Positions 35,276 through 45,741 of a stretch of DNA of 64,000 nt are shown piece after piece. A model generated the notes under the pieces. That model was given only the letters and a program-made list of their open reading frames with translations. It made no database searches and was not told where the DNA came from. Position 1 is the first letter of the stretch. Each line of letters begins with the position of its first letter. Origin of the DNA: Rutidosis leptorrhynchoides (taxonomy: Eukaryota > Streptophyta > Magnoliopsida > Asterales > Asteraceae); NCBI RefSeq assembly GCF_046630445.1, contig NC_092339.1, positions 51,831,501-51,895,500 on the forward strand, given 5' to 3'. The translations under genes and the position numbers were made by a program.

Positions 35276-35937
35276 AAAGACACGTAATTCATATGTCCAG
35301 AAACAAGTCATGCATTCTGGTTTTACTAATACCACTTCCCATCCTTGGTCTTGTGGAACATAATCGTTGTGACCGATAGTAAGACAACGTGTTGTAACGT
35401 CGTCAAAAGGATGAAGGTTACGTAATGACCAACAGTCTCGTAATAACCTAAAAACCTCGTTTCTTACCCCAATTACCGAATCCGTCACTTGTGGGAATGT
35501 TCTATTTAATAATTGTAATCCTATGTTCTTTTTCTCATTTTGGTGAGAAGCGAACATTACTAACCCGTAAGCATAACATGCTTCTTTATGTTGCATGTTA
35601 GCCGCTTTTTTAAATCACGAAGTCCTATGTTCGGATACGTTGAGTCAAAATAATTTCTTAACCCGTTGCGTAAAATAGTATTTGGGTTCCCCGCAATATA
35701 TGCGTCAAAGTAAACACATCGTAACTTATGGACTTCCCAATGTGATATCCCCCATCTTTCAAACGAAAGTCTTTTATAAATTAAGGCATTCTTGGAACGT
35801 TCTTCGAATGTCTTACAAACTGATTTTGCCATAAATAGTTGTGCCGAGGAATTCTGACCAACTCTAGACAAGATTTCATCAATCATGTCTCCGGGTAGGT
35901 CTTCTAAAATATTTGGTCGCCTATCCTTAACATCCAT
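35276..35937 (-). pseudogene. F-box gene of C', frameshifted and cut by E
   Basis: It starts MDVKDRRPNI, so it has extra N-terminal residues, and then has the same F-box as B and C. A one-base deletion near 35610 breaks the frame after GLRDL; the downstream part (MQHKEACYAYG to YELRVF) is conserved in the shifted frame. The final residues are lost to the insertion of E, whose LTR supplies an unrelated tail to the open frame. More diverged than B and C are from each other. Confidence 0.8.
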
Positions 35938-36081
35938 TTTGTGTTTTTATACTGTAAAATAGACAAGGATTAGATTCATAAAAGATACTTATTAAACAAT
36001 ACAAGCAATTTTTTTTTTACATATATCATAAAGCACAAGCACACTATATTACATATATTACACCGTATGATTACCACTTTC

Positions 36082-36705
36082 TTATTCCGACTCACTCGTT
36101 TCTTCTTCTTCTTCTTCTTCGAACTTGGTTCTTTTTGCTAAGTTTCTAGGGATATATGATGTTCCCCTATTACGAGCTGTCGTTTTCCACAATGGTTTAG
36201 AAAAACCTGGTGGTTTAGAGGTTCCCGGGTCATTGTTACAACTCAAGGAATTCGGGGGTTGACGATACATATAAAGTTCATCGGGGTTGGAATTAGATTT
36301 CTCTATTTTTATGCCCTTTCCCTTATTATTCTCTTTTGACTTTTTAAAATCAATTGGGGTAATTTCTATAACATCATCGAAATCCTCATCGGAATCCGAT
36401 TCATCAGAAAATTGGTAATCTTCCCAATATTTTGCTTCCTTGGCGGAAACACCATTGACCATAATTAACCTTGGTCTTTTGGTTGAGGACTTTCTTTTAT
36501 TAATAAGTTTTATTATTTCCCCCACCAGTTCTATTTCTTCTTCCGGTTCCTCCTCTTCTGGTTCCGATTCTTCTTCCGGTTCCGATTCTTCTTCTTCTGG
36601 TTCCTCTTCGGGAACTTGTGAATCAGTCCACGAATCATTCCAAATTACATTTGACTCTTCATTATTATTAGTTGAGTCAATGGGACTTGTACTAGAGGTA
36701 GACAT
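36082..36705 (-). CDS. Acidic repeat protein of C'
   Basis: Intact 207-residue counterpart of 19382-19996. The Glu-rich repeat block is rearranged (EEESEP units of different number and spacing), while the region around RPRLIMVNGVSAKEAKYWED and the C-terminal half are well conserved. That pattern suggests the conserved half mattered during spread, whereas the repeat length did not. No known domain. Confidence 0.65.
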   Translation of the reverse strand: MSTSSTSPIDSTNNNEESNVIWNDSWTDSQVPEEEPEEEESEPEEESEPEEEEPEEEIELVGEIIKLINKRKSSTKRPRLIMVNGVSAKEAKYWEDYQFSDESDSDEDFDDVIEITPIDFKKSKENNKGKGIKIEKSNSNPDELYMYRQPPNSLSCNNDPGTSKPPGFSKPLWKTTARNRGTSYIPRNLAKRTKFEEEEEEETSESE

Positions 36706-36902
36706 CTATCACATTATATCAAACACGTTAAGAGATTAATATATCACATAATATTCACATGTTAAAAATATATAGTTTCCAACAAAATTTATTAAGCAAT
36801 CATTTTTAAAGAAAAACATGGTCGAAGTCCAGACTCACTAATGCATCCTAACAAACTCGGTTAGACACACACTAATGCAAATTTCTGGTTCTCTAAGACC
36901 AA

Positions 36903-36915
36903 CGCTCGGATACCA
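36903..36915 (-). promoter_or_regulatory. Primer binding site of C'
   Basis: TGGTATCCGAGCG on the minus strand, the same variant as in B and C. Confidence 0.7.
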
Positions 36916-36917
36916 AC

Positions 36918-39900
36918 TAAAATGTCCCGTTCTTATTGATTAAAAACGTTCCATATTAATTGATTTCATTGCGAGGTTTTGACCTCTATATGAGACGTTT
37001 TTCAAAGACTGCATTCATTTTTAAAACAAACCATAACCTTTATTTCATCAATAAAGGTTTAAAAAGCTTTACGTAGATTATCAAATAATGATAATCTAAA
37101 ATATCATGTTTACACACGACCATTACATAATGGTTTACAATACAAATATGTTACATCGAAATAAGTTTCTTGAATGCAGTTTTTACACAATATCATACAA
37201 GCATGGACTCCAAATCTTGTCCTTATTTAAGTATGCGACAGCAGAAGCTCTTAATAATCACCTAAGAATAAACATGCTTTAAAAGTCAACAAAAATGTTG
37301 GTGAGTTATAGGTTTAGTTTCTACATTTATCAAATCATAATAATAATAATAGACTACAAGATTTCATTTTTCATAATAACCATCTCATTGCAGGCATTTC
37401 GCATCATACTTAGAGATAAAAATCATTCATATGGTGAACACCTGGTAATCGACATTAACTAGATGCATATAGAATATCCCCATCATTCCGGGACACCCAT
37501 CGGACATGATAAAATCGAAGTACTAAAACATTCCAAATTCCAGAAATGGGCTTGTTGAGCTCGATAGATCTATATTTAGGATTCGCTTTAATTAGGGTGT
37601 CTGTTCCCTAATTCTTAGGCTACCAAGCTAAAAGGGGCATATCCAAATTCGATCATTCAACCATAGAATGTAGTTTCACATACTTGTGTCTATTTTGTAA
37701 AGCATTTATAAAACTGCATGTATTCTCATCCCAAAAATATTAGATTTTAAAAGTGGGACTATAACTCACTTTCACCAATTATCACTTCGTCGAGATTTAG
37801 ACTTGGCCACGGGTTGATTCACGAACCTATAACAATATATACACATATCAAAATATGATCGAAATATATTCACAATATTTTCTTTATTACGTGTTGATGA
37901 TTTTTAGTTGTCCAGTTAGCGGTCCAACGTTAGAAGTCCACAATTGATTGTACATGAATAATTTAATACATATCTTGAATCAATCCACAACCCGGTGTAT
38001 ACATATCTCAGTATTGATCACAACTCAAACTATATATATATTTTGTAATCAACCTCAACCCTGTATAGCTAACTCCAACATTCACATATAGAGTGTCTAT
38101 GGTTGTTCCGCAATATATATATATAGACGTGTCGACATGATAGGTCGAAACATTGTATATGTGTCTATGGTATCTCAAGATTACATAATATACAATATAA
38201 GTTGATTAAGTTATGGTTGGAATAGATTTGTTACAAATTTTCACGTAGCTAAAATGAGTAGTTTTTACCAATTTTGTTTTACTCGCCATTTCTTCGTTTC
38301 TAATCCGTTTTAAGTGATTTAAGCGGCTATGGTTTCGTATTGAACTTAAATTTATGAAACTAAACAAAAAAGTATAAGTTTATAGTCGTAGATACAAGTT
38401 ACAAGTCATTTTTGAAAGAGGTAGTCATTTCCATCGAAAGAACGACATCTTGATGACTGTTTTGAAAAACATATTTTCACTTTGAGTTTAACCATGATTT
38501 TTGGATATGGTTTCATGTTCATAAGGAAAATCATTTTCCCAGAAGTATAGCTTTTAAATCAAAGTTTTTCATAGTTTTTAATTATCCAAACCAAAACAGC
38601 CCCTGATTGTACTACGACGACGTATATCCGGTTTTATGGTGTTTATCGTGTTTCCAAGTTTCAAATCATTAAGTTAGCATATCATATAGATATATAACAT
38701 GTGTTTAGTTGATTTTAAAAGTTGAGTTAGAAGGATTAACTTTATTTGCGAACAAGTTTAGAATTAACTAAACTATGTTCTAGTGATTACAAGTTTACAA
38801 CGTCGAATAAGACAGCTTTTTATGTATGAATCGAATGATGTTAAGAACATCATTACTACCTCAAGTTTTCTGGATAAACCTACTGTAAATGAAAAAAATG
38901 AATCTAGCTTCAAAGGATCATTGGATGGCTTGAAAGTTCTTGAAGCAGAATCATGACACGAAAACAAGTTCAAGTAAGATATTCACTCGAAATAAGATTG
39001 TTATAGTTATAGAAATTGAATTAAAGTTTGAATATGATTATTACCTTGTATTAGAAAGATAACCTACTGTAAGTAACAAAGGTTTCTTGATCTTGGATGA
39101 TTACTTGGAATGGATTTGAAAGCTTGGAAGTAAACTTGCAATCTTGAAAGTATTCTTGATTTTATGAAACTAGAACTTATGGAATTTATGAAGAACACTT
39201 AGAACTTGAAGATAGAACTTGAGAGAGATTAATTAGATGAAGAAAAATGAAGAATTAAAGTGTTTGTAGGTGTTTTTGGTCGTTGGTATATGGATTAGAT
39301 ATAAAGGATGTGTAATTTTGTTTACTTGTAAATAAGTCATGAATGATTTACCATATTTTTGTAATTTTATGAGATCTTTTATGCTAGTTGCCAAATGATG
39401 GTTCCCACATGTGTTAGGTGACTCACAAGGGCTGCTAAGAGCTAATCATTAGAGTGTATATACCAATAGTACATACATCTAGAAGCTACGTATTCTACGA
39501 GTACGAATACGGGTGCATACGAGTAGAATTGTTGATGAAAATGAATGAGAATGTAATTGTAAGTATTTTTGTTAACTGGAAGTACTTTGATATATGTATT
39601 GAAGTCTTTCAAAAGTGTTCAAATACATTTAAATACATTACATGTATATGCAATTTAATGAATTCGTTTAGCCACCGATAGTCGTTACATGTAAGTGTTG
39701 TTTTGAAACCTTTAAGTTAACGATCTCTTTTAATGTTGTTAATCCATTGTTTATTATATCAAATGAGATGTTAAATTATTATATTATCATATTAACATGA
39801 TATATGAATATATCTTAATATGATATATATACATTAAAATGTCATTACAACGATAATCGTTACGTATATGTCTCGTTTTGAAATCCTTAAGTTAGTAGTC

Positions 39901-40359
39901 TTGTTTTTACTTATGTAGTTCATTGTTAATACACTTAATGATATTTTTAATTATCATTTTATCATGTTAAATATAGTGTAACAATACCTTAATATGATTC
40001 ATATATATTTGGTAAGGCGTTGTTATAACGATAATCGTTATATATATCATTTCGAGTTTCTTAAGTCAATAATCTCATTTTTAAGTATATAACTCATTGT
40101 TACTATATTTAATGAGATACTTGATTATCATTATATCATGTTTAACATATATATTTATCCATATATGTATCATCATATCATATACAATTTATAGCGTTCG
40201 TGAATCATCGGTCAAACTGGGTGATCAGACATTTACATAATTTCCGTTTCAATTAACCAAGTCTTAACAAGTTTGATTGCTTAACATGTTGGAAACATTT
40301 AATTATGCAAATATAGTTTTCATTTAATATATATTCATGGAAAAGTTCGGGTCACTACA
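36918..40359 (-). repeat. 5' LTR of C'
   Basis: About 3.44 kb, starting TGTAGTGACCC on the minus strand; its inner end reads TTTTA instead of TTTCA, so the terminal CA is mutated. It keeps the extra U3 unit with ATAACGATAATCGTT that B lacks, and the hairpin near the polyadenylation region (about 37076-37100). Confidence 0.82.
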
Positions 40360-41639
40360 AACACAAAGGTTGGTGAGTTCATAGTTTTATTGTTTCGTAT
40401 AATCTGTATGTAAGGTGGATCACAAGATTTCAGTTGTTTCATCCAGAAACATTTATCAATAGATTCTACATAACAGAGCACCCTGGTAACTAAACTTAAC
40501 ATTATAATGATAATTACCCCATTCGTTTTAATACACGCAAACCAACGTGTCGTAAACTCAAATAACACACGTCCATTAAAAGGCTAGTGCTCGAGCTCGG
40601 ACGGGGATGTCAAGCCCTATGGATCCATATACTATTATTCGCGCCCACCTGTCCACATCCTATGTACTGGTAGTTACTAGTTACCAAAGCTAAGGGATTT
40701 TCGGTTTAAACTCAGTGTAGAATTAAGTATGTACTTGTATCCATTGCGTTTAAAATAAATTGCATGTATTCTCAGCCCAAAAATATATTGCAAAAGCAAT
40801 TAAAAAGGGAGCAGTGAAACTCACCTTAGCAGCATATAAAGTCGTTCACCAAAATGTGATCGAAACTCGGAATATCAAATAATCGTAGTCCTCAACCTAG
40901 AGAACATATGTTGGTAAATAAATGTCTATCCAGCTAGGTCAGGTCATAGTGTATCACAATCTTAATGCTCGAGATCGACATACAAAAGTTATCCAAAGTC
41001 GTTTCAAAAAGTCATTTTTGACAAAAGTTCAACAAAACGAGACGTACCCTATATAAGGATTCATTTACCCGGTTGGTAATATTCAAAAATCCAATTTATC
41101 AATCTCGTAAACAAGTTGTTTAAATCTTAATTGCAGATTCAAAAGCAATTTCAATTAATGTCAATCATAATTCAGTTGATCATATCTTTTAATCCGTTCA
41201 TCGAAATTATTCGATATCTAAATGAAATGTCATTGATTTTTAGCCAGCTTTCCAAAAACATGTATATCATATACCTTTTACCAGTAATATATGTATTTAA
41301 TTCGTGATTCATTATAAACTGTTTAGCGACGAAATTTAGCATACAAGCATGTATAAATATATATACTCGAGCACTAGACATGGATACACAATTAATATAT
41401 AAAAGATAAAATATGAGTGCTTACGTATCAGTATTGAGATTCAATATTGTAGGAAAGTACGTAGACACACGAGGATGATAAACACTAGATTTGACTTACG
41501 AATAATACTCATGAACATTACTCATAACCTCCATAGCTATAACCCATATTTTCCTTAGCTTTATCCGCTTGAAAACCCATTTTGAAAGTGACACCCTCAT
41601 GACTTCGTCGTAGTATTTTATGTATAATACTACTAATAA

Positions 41640-41698
41640 AAATAATAAGATTAATAATAATAATATTAATCTTAATAATAATAATAATAATATTAATC

Positions 41699-41775
<77 letters not shown>
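41640..41775. repeat. (TAA)n microsatellite
   Basis: About 135 bp of AAT triplets with a few interruptions (GATTAATAAT, ATCTTAATAAT). Long leucine- or isoleucine-run frames here are artefacts. Confidence 0.9.
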
Positions 41776-41776
<1 letters not shown>

Positions 41777-41868
41777 TATAATATAAATATATATACGAGT
41801 GTAATATGTATGTGTGCAAAACTGGAACGAATTCGACTGAATTTATAGATGTGGCCTGATTTCCAACC

Positions 41869-41918
41869 CCATGTGATCGTATGGTTTTTGGGCATCAAGG
41901 CCATGCGATCGCATGGCC
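41869..41918. promoter_or_regulatory. Palindrome pair upstream of TATA in LTR H
   Basis: GGCCATGCGATCGCATGGCC (41899-41918) is a perfect 20-bp palindrome; CCATGTGATCGTATGG at 41869-41884 is a related imperfect one. They lie 20-70 bp upstream of the minus-strand TATA. Confidence 0.6.
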
Positions 41919-42131
41919 CTTTGATCCAGCTCACATTTGTTTAACTTTTAGCTTGTCGACATATTTTTATAAAATATATATAATATATTTAATTTAAATA
42001 ATTAATTATATATTATATTAAATTCACGTGCATAGTTGACTTGTAATTTTTGTTCTGATAAGTCGTACGTTGTCACTCGACTTATGTCCCGGTTCCGTTT
42101 TTTCGAACGTCCTTTCGTACACTAAGAAAAC

Positions 42132-43424
42132 TGGCACTTTACCTTTCGTGACTCGTGATCGGTGTCAAAGGGCCAACTAAAAATAACTTAATTACCTTAA
42201 ACTAGTTAGGGCAAGTAAGGTTCATTTCACGGGGGATTGTGGTTAAAAGCAAGCAATTTTCAGGAGTTGGTTTGATTAAACTAAAGCACGTTTACTAATT
42301 GAGAAGATTAAACAAGAAAACTTAAGCTTTAATGGTTTAAAGCAAAAGGCATAAGCAAAAGATTAAAAATGTAAAGTTGTTATCAATGGATTAAAAGCTT
42401 TATCCCTTCCAAATCCCAATTGGTACAATTCATTCAAACAAGTATTAAACTTTATCAAGTTTTCATGTAACTTACATAGACATAAGTTCTTCAATTTATC
42501 AAAAACACTATCTTGGGCACTTTCATGTAAATTATATAGCTTGTCTTTATCCTTAACTAAATTAACACTAAGTGGAATTAGAATAACTATCAATTCACAA
42601 TAATAAGTCTTGCAATAATGAAATTCGATAAATTTGCATTAAACGATAACTTGAACAATTCATAAATCAAAAGACTTTTTCAATACAAATTATGAATCAC
42701 AATAATACTTGAATGAAATCATAAATACACAATTGTTCAATGGAAGGAATAAAGTAAGGAGATTAGTCTTGCATGTTGATGATGATGAACACGATGATAG
42801 AAGGATGAATCATGATGAACGCGCCTTTGATCTTGACTTGAATCCTTGATTGATGATGTTTTGTGATGTTTTTGTATGTGATTAGGGCTCTAAAAACTGA
42901 AGAAAAGGATCCCCAAATCGTGGCTAAGAGTTTCCCTTATATAGGGAGTGAATAACTTGTTCTCAAAGCAAAAATATCTCAAAATCCGGCATCAGCGAAA
43001 TTGCATTGGCGTAATTTACGCCATTCCTGGCGTAATTTACACCCATATTTACACTGGCGTAAAAACTTGGCGTAATTTTACGCCCAAAATTGATTTTTTC
43101 CCTGATTTTGAAACTTGCATTGGCGCAAAAGCTGGCGTAAAAGCTTGGCGTAATTTCACTGATTTTTTCCCTGATATTAACACTGGCGTAAAAGCTGGCG
43201 TAAAAAACTTGAAAGCTGGCGTATTTTACTCCAGTGTAAAAATTCTGATTTTTCCAACTTTTTTCACAACTCGACTTCAAATGCCGTTTTTCGCACCTTT
43301 TTGCACTAACTTCTTTTCTCACCTATAAAACACAAAACCACATCAAAGTATCTCATTATTCACTCAAATATGGTTACTTTCAAGTTGATAAGCATAAACG
43401 ATCGTGTCAAATAAGGACCGATCA
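42132..43424 (-). repeat. 3' LTR of D
   Basis: The right edge (GATCA, then the polypurine tract) is clear by analogy with A. The left edge is set at the first TG after sequence H stops and is approximate. The block GCAAGTAAGGTTCATTTCAC recalls AGTAAGTCCGGTTCGTTCCAC of the A LTR. A TATA box (CCCTATATAAGGG) is at 42934-42946 on the minus strand, with a cluster of short repeats directly upstream. Confidence 0.6.
43005..43230. repeat. GGCGTAA short-repeat cluster in D LTR
   Basis: Eight exact GGCGTAA copies and two variants in about 225 bp, some as inverted pairs (GGCGTAATTTACGCC at 43008, GGCGTAATTTTACGCC at 43069). It lies just upstream of the minus-strand TATA. Open frames on both strands reflect the repeat. 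Confidence 0.75.
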
Positions 43425-43437
43425 AACCCCCCACACT
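43425..43437 (-). promoter_or_regulatory. Polypurine tract of D
   Basis: The minus strand reads AAGTGTGGGGGGTT before the LTR start TGATCGG; same form and place as in A. The neighbouring GCTTGTCCTCAAGCAA block is also shared with A at 4870-4895. Confidence 0.7.
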
Positions 43438-45741
43438 TGGCTTTTGCTTGTCCTCAAGCAAATCTGTTTTTTAACTATAAGACAACAATACTTAGGTGAT
43501 CTTAAATCAAATAACTTTTCATAAAACAATTTTAACTATTAATTGAGATGTAAAGGCAACTTAGGTTAATCATTCAATACCTCAAACAATTTTTCACCTT
43601 AACTACATCAAACCACAAAATGCTTCTCATAACACACTTCCTTAATTTACTAATTCCAGCACTATGCATAACATTATGAGCTTCAATCATTTTCCCAATT
43701 AACAAATGGATCAACACTTAGGACTAAGTGAAACAAATATCCTTCACAACTTTTTCATGATCCATACTTAATCTTCTAATCAAAAAATACAAAAGTATCT
43801 AGGTAGCATGTCAAAAGAAACACAAAATAGGTTCAATTACATCCGGAGTGATTTCATTGGGTTAGCCATGACTTAATTAAAAATGGGTGTAAAGCGATTA
43901 CCAATGTCGAACCAATCAAACTTTATAAGGTTTAGAAATTTTAACGTGACCCTCATTCGCACAAAGATAAATTAACTTAAATCGGAATGTCAACTATAAC
44001 TAGAATCGTGCATATGTTTGTGTTTTTGTTCTCCTTAACTTTTCAACTAACCAAACTCATGCCCTTGTCTACACTAGTACTAAGTGCATAGCTTCTAAGT
44101 CCCGACACCAATGAACCCCCTAAGTCTAATTGGAAATACCCCATACTACAAGCTCGGTGAAGTGGATTTTGGTTACATTGCCCATTTGTACGAGGCATCA
44201 CATGAAAAGTGTAGGTACTTTTGTGAAGTTATAAGGAGTCTTGCATTTTCGACTTGACATTTCAACGAGAACGAATTTTATGTCTCAGTGGTCCATGCTT
44301 TATAAGGCACTCGTTTCACAATTTTTGGCATACTCTTCTTCTACTCTTTTTTTTCACCATTTTTTTTCTATGCCTCAGTGGTCCATGCTTTTTAGGGCAA
44401 TCGTTTCACAATTTTTGGCATAGATTTTTTAAATTCGTCTCTTTCACTTCCTCCTTTTTTTCATGATAGCACACAGCATATAACATATTAAGAACATTTG
44501 AGATGTAATGGTGAATGTGTGGAGATGGCGACAATGATATATAGATATATGTATGTAATGTAGATGATGGTTGTTGGGTGTGGTGAATATCATTGTCATA
44601 GCTTGTGATATAAAGTACCCCCTTTCGACCTTTCCCTAGGAAAGAGTAAACTCTACAAGTGTTGCATTGATGACTATCATCATTATTATGCACTTTCATA
44701 CTAGTGAGTAAATCGTGAAATCCATTGTGGAACCTAGGAAACCACTCTGAGTCAAACTAGTTAAAAAGCCACAACACTATAGCATGATAGCTAGTTATAG
44801 TTGCTATGCTAATTTAAACCAATTATGTCTTAGTAAAAATGAGTTGCGTTGCCACTTAATGTTACTAAATCTAAACAAGATAAAGTTTGATTAAATTCGA
44901 CATTAATAACCAAAAATAAGGTTAGGAATGGGAAATTGGTTTTTCTTTGGTTTAATTCTAAAGGTACAGGCTGCTAATGGTAACTAATTGATTCTAGTAC
45001 ACAATTGTGTACTAACGACCTGGGTGGACTGGCTGCAAAATAAAAAAAATGGTTTTAAAAAGAAAATCCTAAAGTGTTTCTTTATCATTCATGTTACCTA
45101 GCATACAACAATGAGATCTCATTTTCAGCCTTTCTTTTCTCCATAAGAATCCATTTTCTTAAAGTTAACTAGTCAAGGTCAACAAGGTCAAATGCCTAAC
45201 ACTATCATTCCTCACCGGCCAAGTCTAAACTTCAAGTTAATTCTTAGTCACTATGGGTATTCTCACGGGTCAACATCTCAATTATAGCTTTAAGATCAAA
45301 AAATTTACCACCTAGGCACTTTAGAACCACTTATTTCATAAAACCTCAACACAACCATCCTTTTCAAGCTAAGCCAAATGTGAAAATTTACTTCCTCCCC
45401 CCCACACTTAAGTCATGCTACGTCCTCGTATGCATTTTTAAAAATTATTTTAAACAAAAGTGAGGGAATTAAACAAAGAGAAAGAAGAAAAAGAACAATA
45501 TTACCCGGGATTAAAAGCAACTTCCCAATATAATTGTGATAAGTACACCAACTCCCATTTCATCACCAACATGTTTCCTTCCATCCAACTTTATTCTTAC
45601 AAAACAAAAACAACAAGAAAACATAAAATCTAACTAGCCCACTTTCGTAGGGAACACGATTGCACTTAGCATGTGCAACAAGCCTTTAAACCACCCGATT
45701 CCCTCGGGTGAACGAGTTTTGTCTCGTGAGGGCTTGCAATG
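43438..45741 (-). other. D 3' non-coding region
   Basis: 2.3 kb between the polypurine tract and the insertion point of C. Like the A2 3' region it shows no pol. A polypurine-like motif recurs at 45402-45414. A 54-bp direct duplication (44279-44332 and 44369-44422, around CTCAGTGGTCCATGCTTT) is present. No convincing gene. Confidence 0.6.
45737..45741 (+). repeat. Target site duplication of C, left
   Basis: CAATG directly before the LTR start; identical to 59174-59178. Confidence 0.9.

Larger units (their letters stand above)
35276..40359 (-). mobile_element. Element C': 5' part of an F-box chromovirus
   Basis: 5' LTR (36918-40359), variant primer site, acidic gene and the first nine tenths of the F-box gene of a third copy of the B/C family. 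Element E is inserted in the F-box gene at 35275/35276; the rest would lie left of the window. The right end adjoins LTR fragment H. Confidence 0.85.
40360..42131 (-). repeat. LTR fragment H (diverged, mosaic)
   Basis: The left two thirds resemble the R-U5 part of E and C LTRs (AAAGGTTGGTGAGTTCAT, a CCTGGTAAC block, GCATGTATTCTCAG followed by AAAAAGGG and GAAACTCACC). The right part, 41800-42120, resembles the U3 of A and G (GTGCATAGTTGACTTGTAAT, CCGGTTCCG, TTTCGAACGTCCTTTCGTAC). A TATA-like CTATAAAT is at 41841-41848 on the minus strand. Both ends are cut, by C' on the left and D on the right. Confidence 0.6.

Noticed and set aside
41496..41934. Poly-Leu and poly-Ile frames
   Set aside because: Products of the (TAA)n microsatellite.
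42948..43328. Open frames on both strands (126 and 119 residues) in the D LTR
   Set aside because: Both come from the inverted GGCGTAA repeats, which lack stops; no domain.
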